Assembly (NCBI GenBank): GCA_963930775.1 | Contig: OZ005694.1 | Coordinates: 1,860,001 to 1,924,000, forward strand | Origin: Cliona cf. orientalis | Lineage: Eukaryota > Porifera > Demospongiae > Clionaida > Clionaidae | DNA: 64,000 bases | Direction: 5' to 3' | In this document: piece after piece, positions 33,200 to 43,400 of the stretch | How positions within the stretch are numbered: the first letter of the stretch is position 1 | Layout: each line of letters starts with the position of its first letter | Position numbers and translations under genes: made by a program | The notes under the pieces: generated by a model | What the model was told of the DNA's origin: nothing | The model's database searches: none | What the model saw: only the letters and a program-made list of their open reading frames with translations

Positions 33200-33761
33200 G
33201 GGGCGAGCCTGAGCTGAGCCTCTGAAAGTCTCTGTCAGTAGCTGTGACTCAAAAACTTTAATAAAGCCATAGCACGATAGATCTTGAAGACCACTGATAC
33301 AGATCCAAGCAAACAATGACAGACAGTCTTATAGTGCCGTGTAGGTCTACAGCTGCATGCAGTGCCTCCAAGTATACAGATTTATCAGTATTTTTACTGA
33401 ATTCTGACCATAAATAGCTACTGATAAAATTTCAAAAATACTGAAAACTGGGAGAATTTAGTACATACATCATATATGGGGCTCTTTGTAAAATACTGAA
33501 AATGTATGCATAATACTGAAAAATGGGAATATTTATACTGAAAGACAGGAGAGCAGCTTGGAGGCACTGTGCATGATAGTCCCCTCGGCGTCCTACAGTG
33601 CCCGACAGTCAGTCTAGTCTATCTTTATCATGTTCTTAGCTGGTCCTTGCGCAATTGAGCTGACAACAGGCTCTATCTCGCTCAGAGTCTCCTCCTTTGG
33701 AGCCTTTTGCTTGCTTCTGTACGGCGCTTGATCAATGTAGTCTCGTGCCCAGACCCGCCCC
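33200..33761 (-). mobile_element. GGGGCGAGCC element, unit 3 (reverse)
   Basis: Reverse orientation relative to unit 1; its tip GGGGCGAGCCTGAGCTGAGCC faces unit 2 across a 58-bp near-palindromic spacer containing ACTAGT. An insertion near 33360-33560 carries repeated ATACTGAAAA motifs. The far tip is degenerate (CCCGCCCC) where it meets unit 4. Confidence 0.55.
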
Positions 33762-34298
33762 AATTATGGTACGTCCGACCGTCACTCACGTATAGCTCTA
33801 CAGACATAAACGCGAAATATTCTATTGCGCATTCTCGTGCCTGGGACACGGGCCGTATATACGCCGTTCTAATTTAGCGAATTGCAAATTTACACTCGAG
33901 CTTTAGTGATCAAGCAAGCTGCCGTACCGCGCCGTACAGAAGCAAGTAGAAGGCGGAGACTCTGAGCGACATAGAGCCTGTCATCAGCTCAATAGCGCAA
34001 AGACCAGCTAAAAACATGATAAAGATAGACTACACGTGATGCTGAGGCTCACTGATGACTCTGATAACATATGCAATAGTAAAACGTTGTACGTATTGAC
34101 TGTCAGGCACTGAAGGATGGAGGGGACTATCATGCAGCTGTAGATCTACAGGCCTACACCGCACTATAAGACTGTCTGTCATTGTTTGCTTGGATCTGAA
34201 TCAGTGGTCTTCATGATCTATCGTGCTATGACTTTATTAAAGTTTTTGAGTCACAGCTACTGACAGGGACTTTCAGAGGCTCAGCTCAGGCTCGCCCC
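33762..34298 (+). mobile_element. GGGGCGAGCC element, unit 4
   Basis: The left tip is truncated at the junction with unit 3; internal blocks and the right tip GCTCAGGCTCGCCCC are intact. It is followed by AAACAGGCCCTGCATGTCACTAG-type trailer sequence and a GGAC microsatellite. Confidence 0.55.
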
Positions 34299-34429
34299 AA
34301 ACAGGCCCTGCATGTCACTAGTTAGCTAGCTATGGAATTCCATACTTTCTCTCAGACGACCCTTACCACACGGACGGACGGACAAACAAACGGACGGACG
34401 GACGGACAAAAATCATGCAGGGCCTGTTT

Positions 34430-35011
34430 GGGGCGAGCCTGAGCTGAGCCTCTGTCAGTAGCTGCGACTCAAAAACTTTAATAAAGCCATAGCACGATAA
34501 ATCTTGAAGACTACTGGTACAGATCCAAGCAAACAATGACAGACAGTCTCATAGTGCCGTGTAGGCCTGTAGGTCTACAGCTGCATGATAGTCCCCTTCC
34601 ATCCTTCAGTACCGACAGTCAATACAAAGTTTTACCAGAATCATCAGTGAGCAGTACGTCTAGTCTATCTTTATCGTATTCTTAGCTGGTCCTTGCGCTA
34701 TTGAGCTGATGACAGGCTCTATCTCGCTCAGAGTGTCCTCCTTTGGAGCCTTCTGCTTGCTTCTGTACGGCGCACGATGCGCTCTCTCTCTTTCGCGCCT
34801 TCTTTGAAGCCTTTTCTCTCTCTTCGCTTCAATGTGTCAAAAAAAAAACACGTGACTATGCTGACGCAAATGTTTTCATGCTGCCTTTTGAAATATACCG
34901 CGCAGCGCTGTACAATGTCCATGGCGGTTCGCGCGTGACGGACGTACCATACATAATATATGGATTGCGAGCGTTCATCTCGTCTATGTGGGGCTCGCTC
35001 AGGCTCGCCCC
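34430..35011 (-). mobile_element. GGGGCGAGCC element, unit 5 (reverse)
   Basis: Reverse copy with both tips (GGGGCGAGCCTGAGCTGAGCC at left, GCTCGCTCAGGCTCGCCCC at right). Followed by an inverted copy of 29985-30090 at 35017-35127. Confidence 0.65.
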
Positions 35012-36208
35012 AACTATAGATCTACATGTGCATGAGTCATGCATGCGTGTAGCGGTGAGGGTTTTGCACTCCTGTGCATTCATTATTTAAGTGATAATTT
35101 TTCAGCTACGCATTTCCTTTGCCATTGATACCTAGCTAGCTGCTTCGATCATTTTGTGTAGCTATATTTAGCAGAAGCAAATGATCGAAGCAGCTAGCTA
35201 CCTATCAATGGCATGGGTGCATGGTTGGGTATACGTAGGGTATTCCGATAATTTTTAACCAGATGGCGTAAGAACCAGGGGGGCTGGGGGGGGTGGAGGG
35301 AGGACTTCAGCCTCAAGGCTCAAAATATAGAAGGTCTTAGCCCCTCTCCTGTGAAAATTACTCTACCCAATAATAATATTACCGTAGGTTGGGTTTTAAT
35401 TGCGAGTATCTATTAATTGCGAATTGTGAGTTTTTCTACGTTTCACAATTAATAGATCACTCACTGCTATGTTCGGCTAAGTAGCTAGTCCATTGTGTGA
35501 CAGAGCTGACCAGGTGGGCAGCTGCTGTTGTGAACTGTGACAGCAGCTAGCTACTCCACCTCAGTCCATTCAAACTCTTTACTATTTCATTTTCAAAGAA
35601 GAGTTTCATGATTGTCGCTACAACAGTAAAATTTAAAATTGATATTACTGTTACTTGTGCTAATTGGCTAGTTAGTTAGTGCTACGTAGTAACATAACAA
35701 CATCATTAAAATGCATGAAATTGTATGTGGAAAATTTTGCTAGTTATTTCTATGATTTACTAGACTGTTTTTTGCCCACTGATTCCATGTTTTGGCACAA
35801 CAGAATCTGATGCATAAATTTTACAAAACCACGCAATAACTATTACTCCTCATAAGCTTACAGTACTAATAATAATAATAATTTGGAATAATATATGACA
35901 ATGTATTTTTATGAGTGAGCTATCAGTGATCATGATAATTTATTCCAGTGTTATTGACTACGAATTATGGAATATAACCACTTTTGGTTGGTGGTTTTAA
36001 TAATATTATAGTTCTTGTCTCTTGTCTGTTGGGATGAAGATTCACTAACAGCAGTTAATTACTAATCTAGATCTATTATACACAATTGCACGAATAAAAC
36101 TGTTTACTAACTGCTAACTAATAGAGATCTAAAGTAAATGTGTAGCTGAAAAATTATCACTCAAATATTCAATTTTGCAGTTTAAGTTTATTTTGGTATC
36201 TACTTCGA
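35012..36208. repeat. 3' flank of gene C with adjacent repeat debris
   Basis: 35017-35127 is the inverted copy of 29985-30090. 35265-35370 is a decayed GTAAGAACCAGGGG/GGGGCTGG element also seen at 40045-40160. 35530-36205 is the array-type 3' flank (AACAGAATCTGATGCATAAAT, GATTCACTAACAGCAG). A gene fragment lies at 35458-35529. Confidence 0.55.
35458..35529 (-). pseudogene. 70-bp fragment of an array gene 5' region
   Basis: The plus strand reads ACTCACTGCTATGTTCGGCT and GTCCATTGTGTGACAGAGCT, matching the coding region for QLCHTMDYLAEHSSE near the N terminus of genes A, B and C. A 4-base CTAG insertion interrupts it. Flanking coding sequence is absent on both sides. It is a stranded scrap of another copy. 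Confidence 0.7.
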
Positions 36209-39200
36209 TTATTTAGTATATTTAGCAGAAGCTGGAATGGTAATGGGCCGAGGAGTATCATTGATCAGTGGTTCAAGTTCAGGATCTTCAATTCGCTCAT
36301 GAGCGATATCATCATCATCAATGATGTCACGGCCTTGATTTTGTCTGCATCTCCAACCAGCACTGAGAAAAGGCTTGATCAAACTCCACACAACAATGAC
36401 ACAGAATTGAGCAAATGTGACTCCACTTGACACCATAAGCAATTTTGACTTTGATTCGGTAGATTCCCACCTGTACAGAGTTCCAGCACTCAAGACAATA
36501 AGGTTCAGCAAGGTAGCGCTTTCTAGAACTCTCACATTTATTCGCTTGTAAACACTCTTAATCGATGTGAAGGAAAGTAGGAGAGCTATGAATAGGAACA
36601 GTGCTAACACATTCAGTTCTGGATTGTCCACTGAAGTTACTGTCAATAGAACCAGGAGTACTCCTCGAACAAGAAGCATTGCTCCAAACCAGTATCGGTG
36701 CTTATCCTTCAAAGGAGCAAGGTAAGCATCGTAGACAGGGGCTAGCTTGTTGATCCACTTGAGTGGCCTTAGATGAGACACTCTCCTCAAAGGCTGAATG
36801 AACAGAAGCAGGAGTGTGTAGGGAAGCCACAGGAATAGAAGAGTAGCAATGGCCGCTAAGAAAAGGAAAATGTGAGGGTATTGGCAGTAGCGTAGGTTTC
36901 CATCGAGGTACCACACAACATAGAAGGTGTTCTGTGGGTACTGTGCTATCACTGCAACTGAGGTAGCATCTATCACACTACGAAGGAGCTTCATGTAAGA
37001 TAAAAGGAAGAGTGTGGCTAAAAGAGGAACAGCTCTGCTACCGATGAGGTCAGTGAGGCGAGAGGAGTAGCGGCAAGCAACAATGATAACACCAGCAATG
37101 GCCCAGATGTAGAATGGGAATAGAAACTGCAGCCATGTCTTCCAATAAGCATCCAGTCCAACAAAGAAGCAAGTCTCAATTCCAAAATCCAAGTTGAGCC
37201 AGGCAATAAAGATTTGAAAAAATGTGAATAAATAATTTCCTCCAATATCTGCGGGAAAGAGTATAATCTTATAGGCCCATACAATGTTAGCATAGAAGAT
37301 AACTCCATTAATGAGTCCTTGAGTGGCAGTGAGGTTGAGTGCAAGAAAAAAGAACACAAGGAGGACACCAGCAGCAGCAAAGGCAAGCAGGAGCGCCACG
37401 TTATGACTGTTGGGACATTCAGTGCACCGAGAAGATCCGATTGCCAGGCTAAAGCCGTCCTTGCAGGCACCACACAGGATGCCGGTTCGGTTGGAGGCAC
37501 ACTGCTTACTTGGATCATCTCCAATGTTGACTGTCTTGTTACCTGACTTGCAGTAGAGTAGTGGACAGAATCTATTGTACATGATACCAGTGATATTACT
37601 CTCATTGAAGGCTGCGTTGACCCACACAGTGCCGTTCCACTGCAGGAGACTAGTTTTGTTTTTCACTAAACAACTGAAGCCATTGTTAGCCAAGACAGGA
37701 TAACAGCTGCATGTGGTTTCTTCATGATTTAGAGTCAGTCCTGGAGGGCAGCCTGGGAGTAAGGTGATATTTATGAAAATTGGGGTTGCTAGGAGGTCAG
37801 GTTGGATACAGCCAGACTGATTACATGAAACATAATCAGATATTCTATCCTTGATCACATATTTATAATTTAAGATATCATGTTCTGTTGATTCATTGTT
37901 TATGAAACCAGATACTGATGATGTTTGTAACAGTAAAAGTTCATAATCAAGTTTTGAGTAAACTGTATAGTTGAAAGGAACACATTTTGCTCTGTCAATT
38001 ACCAGTTGCGATTTGTCTTGTTTTGAGAAAGAATCTGAATAAAGGGATCTTGCATGGATCGTTCCTACTGTAGTGCCAAAGTCACAACCCACTATGCATG
38101 CAGGTAATGTGATGGTTTCACCACGATAAACACTGGTATTGGTGAAAATGTATGAGAAATTAGCACACTGTGGTTTACCATTGGAGTTACAGAGACACAC
38201 ACGCTGAGGAGCAGAGGATACTGGAGATAGGATCTCATTGAGGCTAGGGTCAAAGGAGATATTAATAATATTATACTCTTCAGGTTCCTCATGTCGATAA
38301 ATACAGTGAGGTTTTCCTTGTTCATTTACAAAACCCACGAAACCTGAATTACATGATTTATCCCTCACACTTGCTCCATACATGTGGTGACCAATACCGC
38401 GTTGTGCATAGTTTCCTGTAAACGATATTTTAGCGGAGTAGTCTGTGATCATGAATATACAAGAATATGAAGACTGAGAATACACTGCTCCACCAACATC
38501 AAATGCTGTGTTATTGATAAACTGAATACTCGACTGATATCCCACTGTGGTCATGAGTAATGATGGCATGGTACTATAGAGAGCACCTCCTTGAAATGCA
38601 GAGTTGTTGAAAAAGAGTAGTTTGGAATAATTACCAACAATGATAGCGGGGTGGACACCTATTTCTATATTAATTGCACCACCTTTCACTTGTGCAGAGT
38701 TCATAGTGAAATTTACTGATTTATTGGTGTTGATAATCATGGTTCCATAAAAAAAATTTATTGCTCCTCCATATGGTGCTCTATTGTTGTAAAATTTGAT
38801 ACCACTTGTGTTCACATGAGCAGTTGAATTAATTGATTCTAGAGCTCCACCATTAGAAGTTGCACAATTGTGGCTAAAAATCAGGTTTGCTTCACTATTA
38901 ATAATCAATTTTGCATTGCCAAGCCAAATTGCTCCACCGAGTGTAGCACGGTTGTATGTAAATATCACATATGAATCAGTGCCTACAGTGATCATTCCTT
39001 CTGACATGTACACTGCTCCTCCGTAACCATTGCATGTTAGGTTGACAAAGCACACAGTTGCACCTGTTGTGATGTTAAGTGAAGATTTGAGCTCAGGGTG
39101 AGTGCCTTTTAGATACACTGCTGTACCTGATGAAGAGTGGATCGTACCGTTGGTAAAATTCACTTTTCCTGCTAATGTTACTTCACTAGAAAGGGCAGTG

Positions 39201-39841
39201 ATAATTGAAAGAAATTGATGTCTGTATGACTGAAACGTGCTATTTCTCACAATTATCCCATCACTAAGAATACTCATAATAAAGCAGTTTTCTTTGAATG
39301 TACAGTTGTCCAGTAAAGCTTGTGAGCCTCTTCCTACAATATCGATGAAGGATAAGCTTTCATTTATGCCAGGATAGCCATAGAGGTTGGAACTCTTCAC
39401 TGTAATATGGCTCTCAGTAAGCTCCATTGTAGGACATCTCATCGTCAGGGTTGCAATATTCACAAAGCTGATATTGAAGAACCGAATAACTGTGCACTTG
39501 AGTTTACCAACAAACTGATGGTCAATGATGACATTCTCTCTGGATTCCGTAGCTCCTTTCATGATAAATGAGTGTAGATTTTGTACTGTCAAGTCCTTTG
39601 TATAGTTGTGGACTCCACACATGAATATCAGTGTTATATTGACGTGGTCTGATGAAAAGAACTCACTGCTATGCTCGGCTAAGTAGTCCATTGTGTGACA
39701 GAGCTGATCAGGTGGGCAGCTGCTATTTTCAGGGCAAGAGATAAGATGCCTCACTGGCTTGACATAGTAGACCTTACCCTCAGTTAGCCTGATGCAAATT
39801 GATCCAAATATCAAGACGAAGAAAAGGGACACCAGTCTCAT
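36209..39841 (-). CDS. Giant Pmp-like beta-helix/multi-pass membrane protein, paralog C (intact)
   Basis: An uninterrupted 1210-residue frame from an ATG with a good signal peptide (about residues 1-22, MRLVSLFFVLIFGSICIRLTEG). Residues about 30-270 are a cysteine- and N-glycosylation-rich region. Residues about 270-455 hold seven repeats spaced about 28-31 residues apart, each ending GGA[ILV] and mostly preceded by FxxN (FTYN, FSHN, FYNN, FTMN, FFNN, FINN), the pattern of right-handed beta-helix Pmp repeats. Cysteine-rich segments follow at 697-724 and 757-812 (CASNRTGILCGAC...SRCTEC, EGF/laminin-like spacing). About nine or ten hydrophobic segments follow (starting near 814, 841, 869, 902, 937, 990, 1052, 1076, 1107 and 1133), then an acidic tail (DDDDIAHERIEDPELEPL). 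It is most likely a plasma-membrane protein with a large ectodomain; an adhesion or recognition role is inference only. No introns are needed. Two broken paralogs lie downstream in the same orientation. Confidence 0.9.
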   Translation of the reverse strand: MRLVSLFFVLIFGSICIRLTEGKVYYVKPVRHLISCPENSSCPPDQLCHTMDYLAEHSSEFFSSDHVNITLIFMCGVHNYTKDLTVQNLHSFIMKGATESRENVIIDHQFVGKLKCTVIRFFNISFVNIATLTMRCPTMELTESHITVKSSNLYGYPGINESLSFIDIVGRGSQALLDNCTFKENCFIMSILSDGIIVRNSTFQSYRHQFLSIITALSSEVTLAGKVNFTNGTIHSSSGTAVYLKGTHPELKSSLNITTGATVCFVNLTCNGYGGAVYMSEGMITVGTDSYVIFTYNRATLGGAIWLGNAKLIINSEANLIFSHNCATSNGGALESINSTAHVNTSGIKFYNNRAPYGGAINFFYGTMIINTNKSVNFTMNSAQVKGGAINIEIGVHPAIIVGNYSKLLFFNNSAFQGGALYSTMPSLLMTTVGYQSSIQFINNTAFDVGGAVYSQSSYSCIFMITDYSAKISFTGNYAQRGIGHHMYGASVRDKSCNSGFVGFVNEQGKPHCIYRHEEPEEYNIINISFDPSLNEILSPVSSAPQRVCLCNSNGKPQCANFSYIFTNTSVYRGETITLPACIVGCDFGTTVGTIHARSLYSDSFSKQDKSQLVIDRAKCVPFNYTVYSKLDYELLLLQTSSVSGFINNESTEHDILNYKYVIKDRISDYVSCNQSGCIQPDLLATPIFINITLLPGCPPGLTLNHEETTCSCYPVLANNGFSCLVKNKTSLLQWNGTVWVNAAFNESNITGIMYNRFCPLLYCKSGNKTVNIGDDPSKQCASNRTGILCGACKDGFSLAIGSSRCTECPNSHNVALLLAFAAAGVLLVFFFLALNLTATQGLINGVIFYANIVWAYKIILFPADIGGNYLFTFFQIFIAWLNLDFGIETCFFVGLDAYWKTWLQFLFPFYIWAIAGVIIVACRYSSRLTDLIGSRAVPLLATLFLLSYMKLLRSVIDATSVAVIAQYPQNTFYVVWYLDGNLRYCQYPHIFLFLAAIATLLFLWLPYTLLLLFIQPLRRVSHLRPLKWINKLAPVYDAYLAPLKDKHRYWFGAMLLVRGVLLVLLTVTSVDNPELNVLALFLFIALLLSFTSIKSVYKRINVRVLESATLLNLIVLSAGTLYRWESTESKSKLLMVSSGVTFAQFCVIVVWSLIKPFLSAGWRCRQNQGRDIIDDDDIAHERIEDPELEPLINDTPRPITIPASAKYTK

Positions 39842-40406
39842 TGTTAACGTTGGGCATATATATAGCTAATATTCTATCTTGACTGTTTATATGACAACAG
39901 CCAAGAGATAGCTATAGGTGCTTTTTAAGAAGAGTGAGAGTGCACAGACTCAGTCTGACTAGTGCAACAGAACTCAGTGACTTAAATACAGTAGGTCCAC
40001 CGTGGGTGCATGGTAGGTTAGGGTATCATGATAATTTTCAAACAATGGCATAAGAACCAGGGGAGCTGGGGGGACTTCAGCCCCATGGTTCAAAATATAA
40101 GAGGGGGAGAGGCTTAGCCCCCTCCCCAGTGAAATTCCTCTACCCAATAATATTATGTGCCCTAGTACCGGCATTTAAATTACTGTATTTTGAGTGTGAC
40201 TAGCTGTATGAAAAGGGACCCTACTTGTGCAAGGGTCAACAACATATTATAGACTGACTACACACACAGACATAATTATATTTGTTGTATACTTAAGACT
40301 CATTCCCATAGACTCTGCACATATCAAGACGTTTGAGGACATAGCATGTTTTTGTCACTACCTTGCACCTTTCATGTCTATAGAGATTTGTATTAGAAAG
40401 TTATAT
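39842..40406. other. Upstream region of gene C
   Basis: Includes GTGCACAGACTCAG near 39930, similar in place to the GCACAGACACG upstream of A and B, so possibly a retained promoter element. 40040-40160 is a decayed GGGGCTGGGGGG element shared with 35265-35370. No gene. Confidence 0.45.
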
Positions 40407-43400
40407 TGGGCTTTTCCATTAATGAATGATACACCCCCACGGAAGAGTGAAATTGGCATATGACCCCTAGATCTAATTATAGGCCGATGAACCATCAAGA
40501 ATTAATTAACTAGAATATTGAGACCATCAAGAAGTCATTAATGGTCTTCCGTCCCTTGCAAGTGGTATCCTCATCGTAAGGATATTAGCTAACTTTGCAT
40601 TGATGGGCTCAGAGTTCACCTAAGGAAAAGTAATGGGAGGGTGTGGTTTGTGACCACATCAAAGTAATACGGGTATTAAAGGCATCTGAGCTGGCCTGTA
40701 TATTGGGCTAGCTATTTCATTTTGTAACCATTAGGCATTGGCAAATTATGCTGGTATAATTTGGAGCTATAGCCTCGTCCCCAAGCCTCCACCCAGCTTC
40801 AGTGTTGCACGCAGAATGGGTGGAGGCCTGGGGACGAGGCTAATTTTGGGCATAATAGATTCCATTAGCACATGGGCATATGCTAGCATAATAGATTCTA
40901 TAATTTATTTAGGTTTCCCTTCAACCATTTCTTTGTGCTGCATGAATCCTTATTGGAGCCCAAGGTACTGGAGCATAATAATACATAATATGCTAATTGC
41001 CTTCTATATTTGACTGCATGTCAGCAACCTTTGTTGTTCAGTGCAGCGGTACCTTTGCTAATTATAAGGCATTGTGGTGAGCATGAAGGGTTTTACTAGC
41101 ATTGCCAGCATAGCATAATAGGACAGATTTTGAGCACAATTCACCAATACCTAGTAATCATACACCCCCTATGAGTGTAATTTGGTGTACTTATGACACA
41201 ATTATTAATATGACATAGCTACCATCCCCAGAAGACAAATTCAGTATCAAATACAGCTCCCTTTCTCTCTCCTCAATAGTGTTATCTACATACATACTGC
41301 GCTGTTCCAAGCTACTCACTCCCCTAAAAATAAACATTGTCCTGTTACAAAGAGGTTATTTTAGCTATCCATCAGACACTATTAATAAGATCTGAGTTCC
41401 CAGTACTAGTATCTTTAACCCTGGGTTGGTTACACTTCACTGATTTAGAGGAACTTCTATTGGTAGGTAGCTAATTGTTTATTACACTCCAGCTTGCATA
41501 ACATTAACTATTATGCCTCCAAGACATTGTAGCATGGAATCACTCGTCCCGGCTCTTATTGAAAACCATGGTCCTTAAATTTGCAAGCCTCGTGTACCAG
41601 GCCTATACTCTCAATAATACTATGCACACTACTATTTTTCGTATAGCGTGACAATGTGTAGTATGGAGGGTAGGCCTGGTGCACGAGGCTAACCCTTGCA
41701 TAGCTTTAATTGGATAATCATTTCATATGAACAACTGATGCCCAACATTGCACAATAGACCTTTGCTAATTTGCTATGGAAACTATTTTTAACGATGCCA
41801 GTGGTCCTAGTAATTTTCTGTGCATGCTTGTGGTTGGAAAAAGGTGCCAACCACAGCACAAACCTATAGGAAAATTATTTTAATATCAACAACAGATCAG
41901 ACTTGGTGTGGTACATTGATACTCATAGATCATTGTCATTGCTAAACATTTTTGGTACTATTGAGGAAGTTTTCCCCGTACCACTATTTTACCTTAATTT
42001 GTATGACAGCACTGTGTATTATTGGACAAGGGACACAACCTGCTTAGATCCCTAGCTGAGCTCTCATTAAGAAAGTAGTATATACACCCCTACCTTTTCC
42101 AGTTACTTATAATAGCTCATGCATGTGTATACATCATCCCAGTAGTATGTCCTGAAGGTCAGACTGGCCCACCATGCTGCTACAAATGGTTTGCAATAAT
42201 GTTTGTAGAAACAACCTAGTACCACACTAAGCATAAAAATGTATACGCATGGTAGCTACATGCATTTATACCTGTTACATGTTATAGTATACACCTGTGA
42301 ATGTATCAAATAAAAAGGAAACTTAAAGCACAGTTTCAATTATTAGAAAATCAACAGCTACTGTTAAAGGACCATTTCTGTTTATTGTCTCAATATCCAA
42401 CTTGCATGCTTTCTAGTGAGTATGCATGCTTGTACCAGAGTAGCTATTACCACAAACACAGAGTAAACCCACTACACATAGAATACATTGCATGGTACAT
42501 AATAATGTTTAAAGCTACACACTACAAACTACTACTTCAGTTTAATAGTACTATAATGTAGTTGTGAGTGAACTTGTAACAGACCAGTGTAGCTTTAGCC
42601 ATGCATAAACACAGAGGCAGACTGCAGCTGTAATAGTACATTGTATACATGCTATATACATGCAGAAACAAAACAATCCCATGCAAACAGTCCCTTTTCT
42701 CATAGCTGGTCAAATAATATTATAATCATACATACCATGCCTAAAGTTTCCTTTTTACTTGATGCATTCACAGGTCCTATATGCATGTACTAGCTATAGG
42801 TTCATGCATGCCCCTGAAAGTAGCTCTCTACAACATTATACCTAACCAAGAGCGCATAGTTCTTAATATGCGCTCTTGGCTAACTTAGCATGCTATTCTC
42901 ATATTCAAACTAGTGGAATGTAAGTCATCAGTGACAGTTGGGCACACATGTATAGAGGACCATAGGGCTATAAATTGTCTCTTGTATGGATGAGCAAGAT
43001 CATGGTGGGAATCAAATTTCAAGCAAGAGTTAATCTGAGAGCAAGCATGGGTGTGTGCAGATGAAATCTACTGAGTCAGAGGGCCAGAGCTAGAGTGTTT
43101 TTGTGGTGTATTAATTGTGCAGAGATCTGAAACATGCCCAGGCAAGTTACAGCACTATGTGGTAACACATCTAGGTGTGAAACCACCATCACCACCCAGG
43201 TGGCACACTGTAAAAACTGGCTAGTGATATTCACTACAGGATGAAGTGATTGTCACTATAATTCAGTTCACTACTAGGTAGTGAAATCAGTATTTAGTGA
43301 TAATCACTATGCATCACGCCTTTCACTACAAGCAATTGTAGTAACTGGCACGTACTCGGCACGATTGTCTATGTATCACTATTTGCAGGCTTGCGCCTCT

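Noticed and set aside
30967-35011. CRISPR-like array from repeated GGGGCGAGCC motifs
   Set aside because: Spacing is hundreds of bases, orientation alternates, and the repeats are transposon-like tips in animal DNA.
40738-41013. Frames shared by both inverted arms (for example MANYAGIIW... at 6162-6422 and 40738-41013)
   Set aside because: They are conserved only because the arms are near-identical DNA; they run through a hairpin MITE and show a 10-bp indel that changes the reading.
43206-43330. Local MITE explaining the CACTG end at 43206
   Set aside because: No inverted CAGTG partner occurs within the next few hundred bases, unlike the 130-bp MITE at 25659-25788; the partner found is at 54148.
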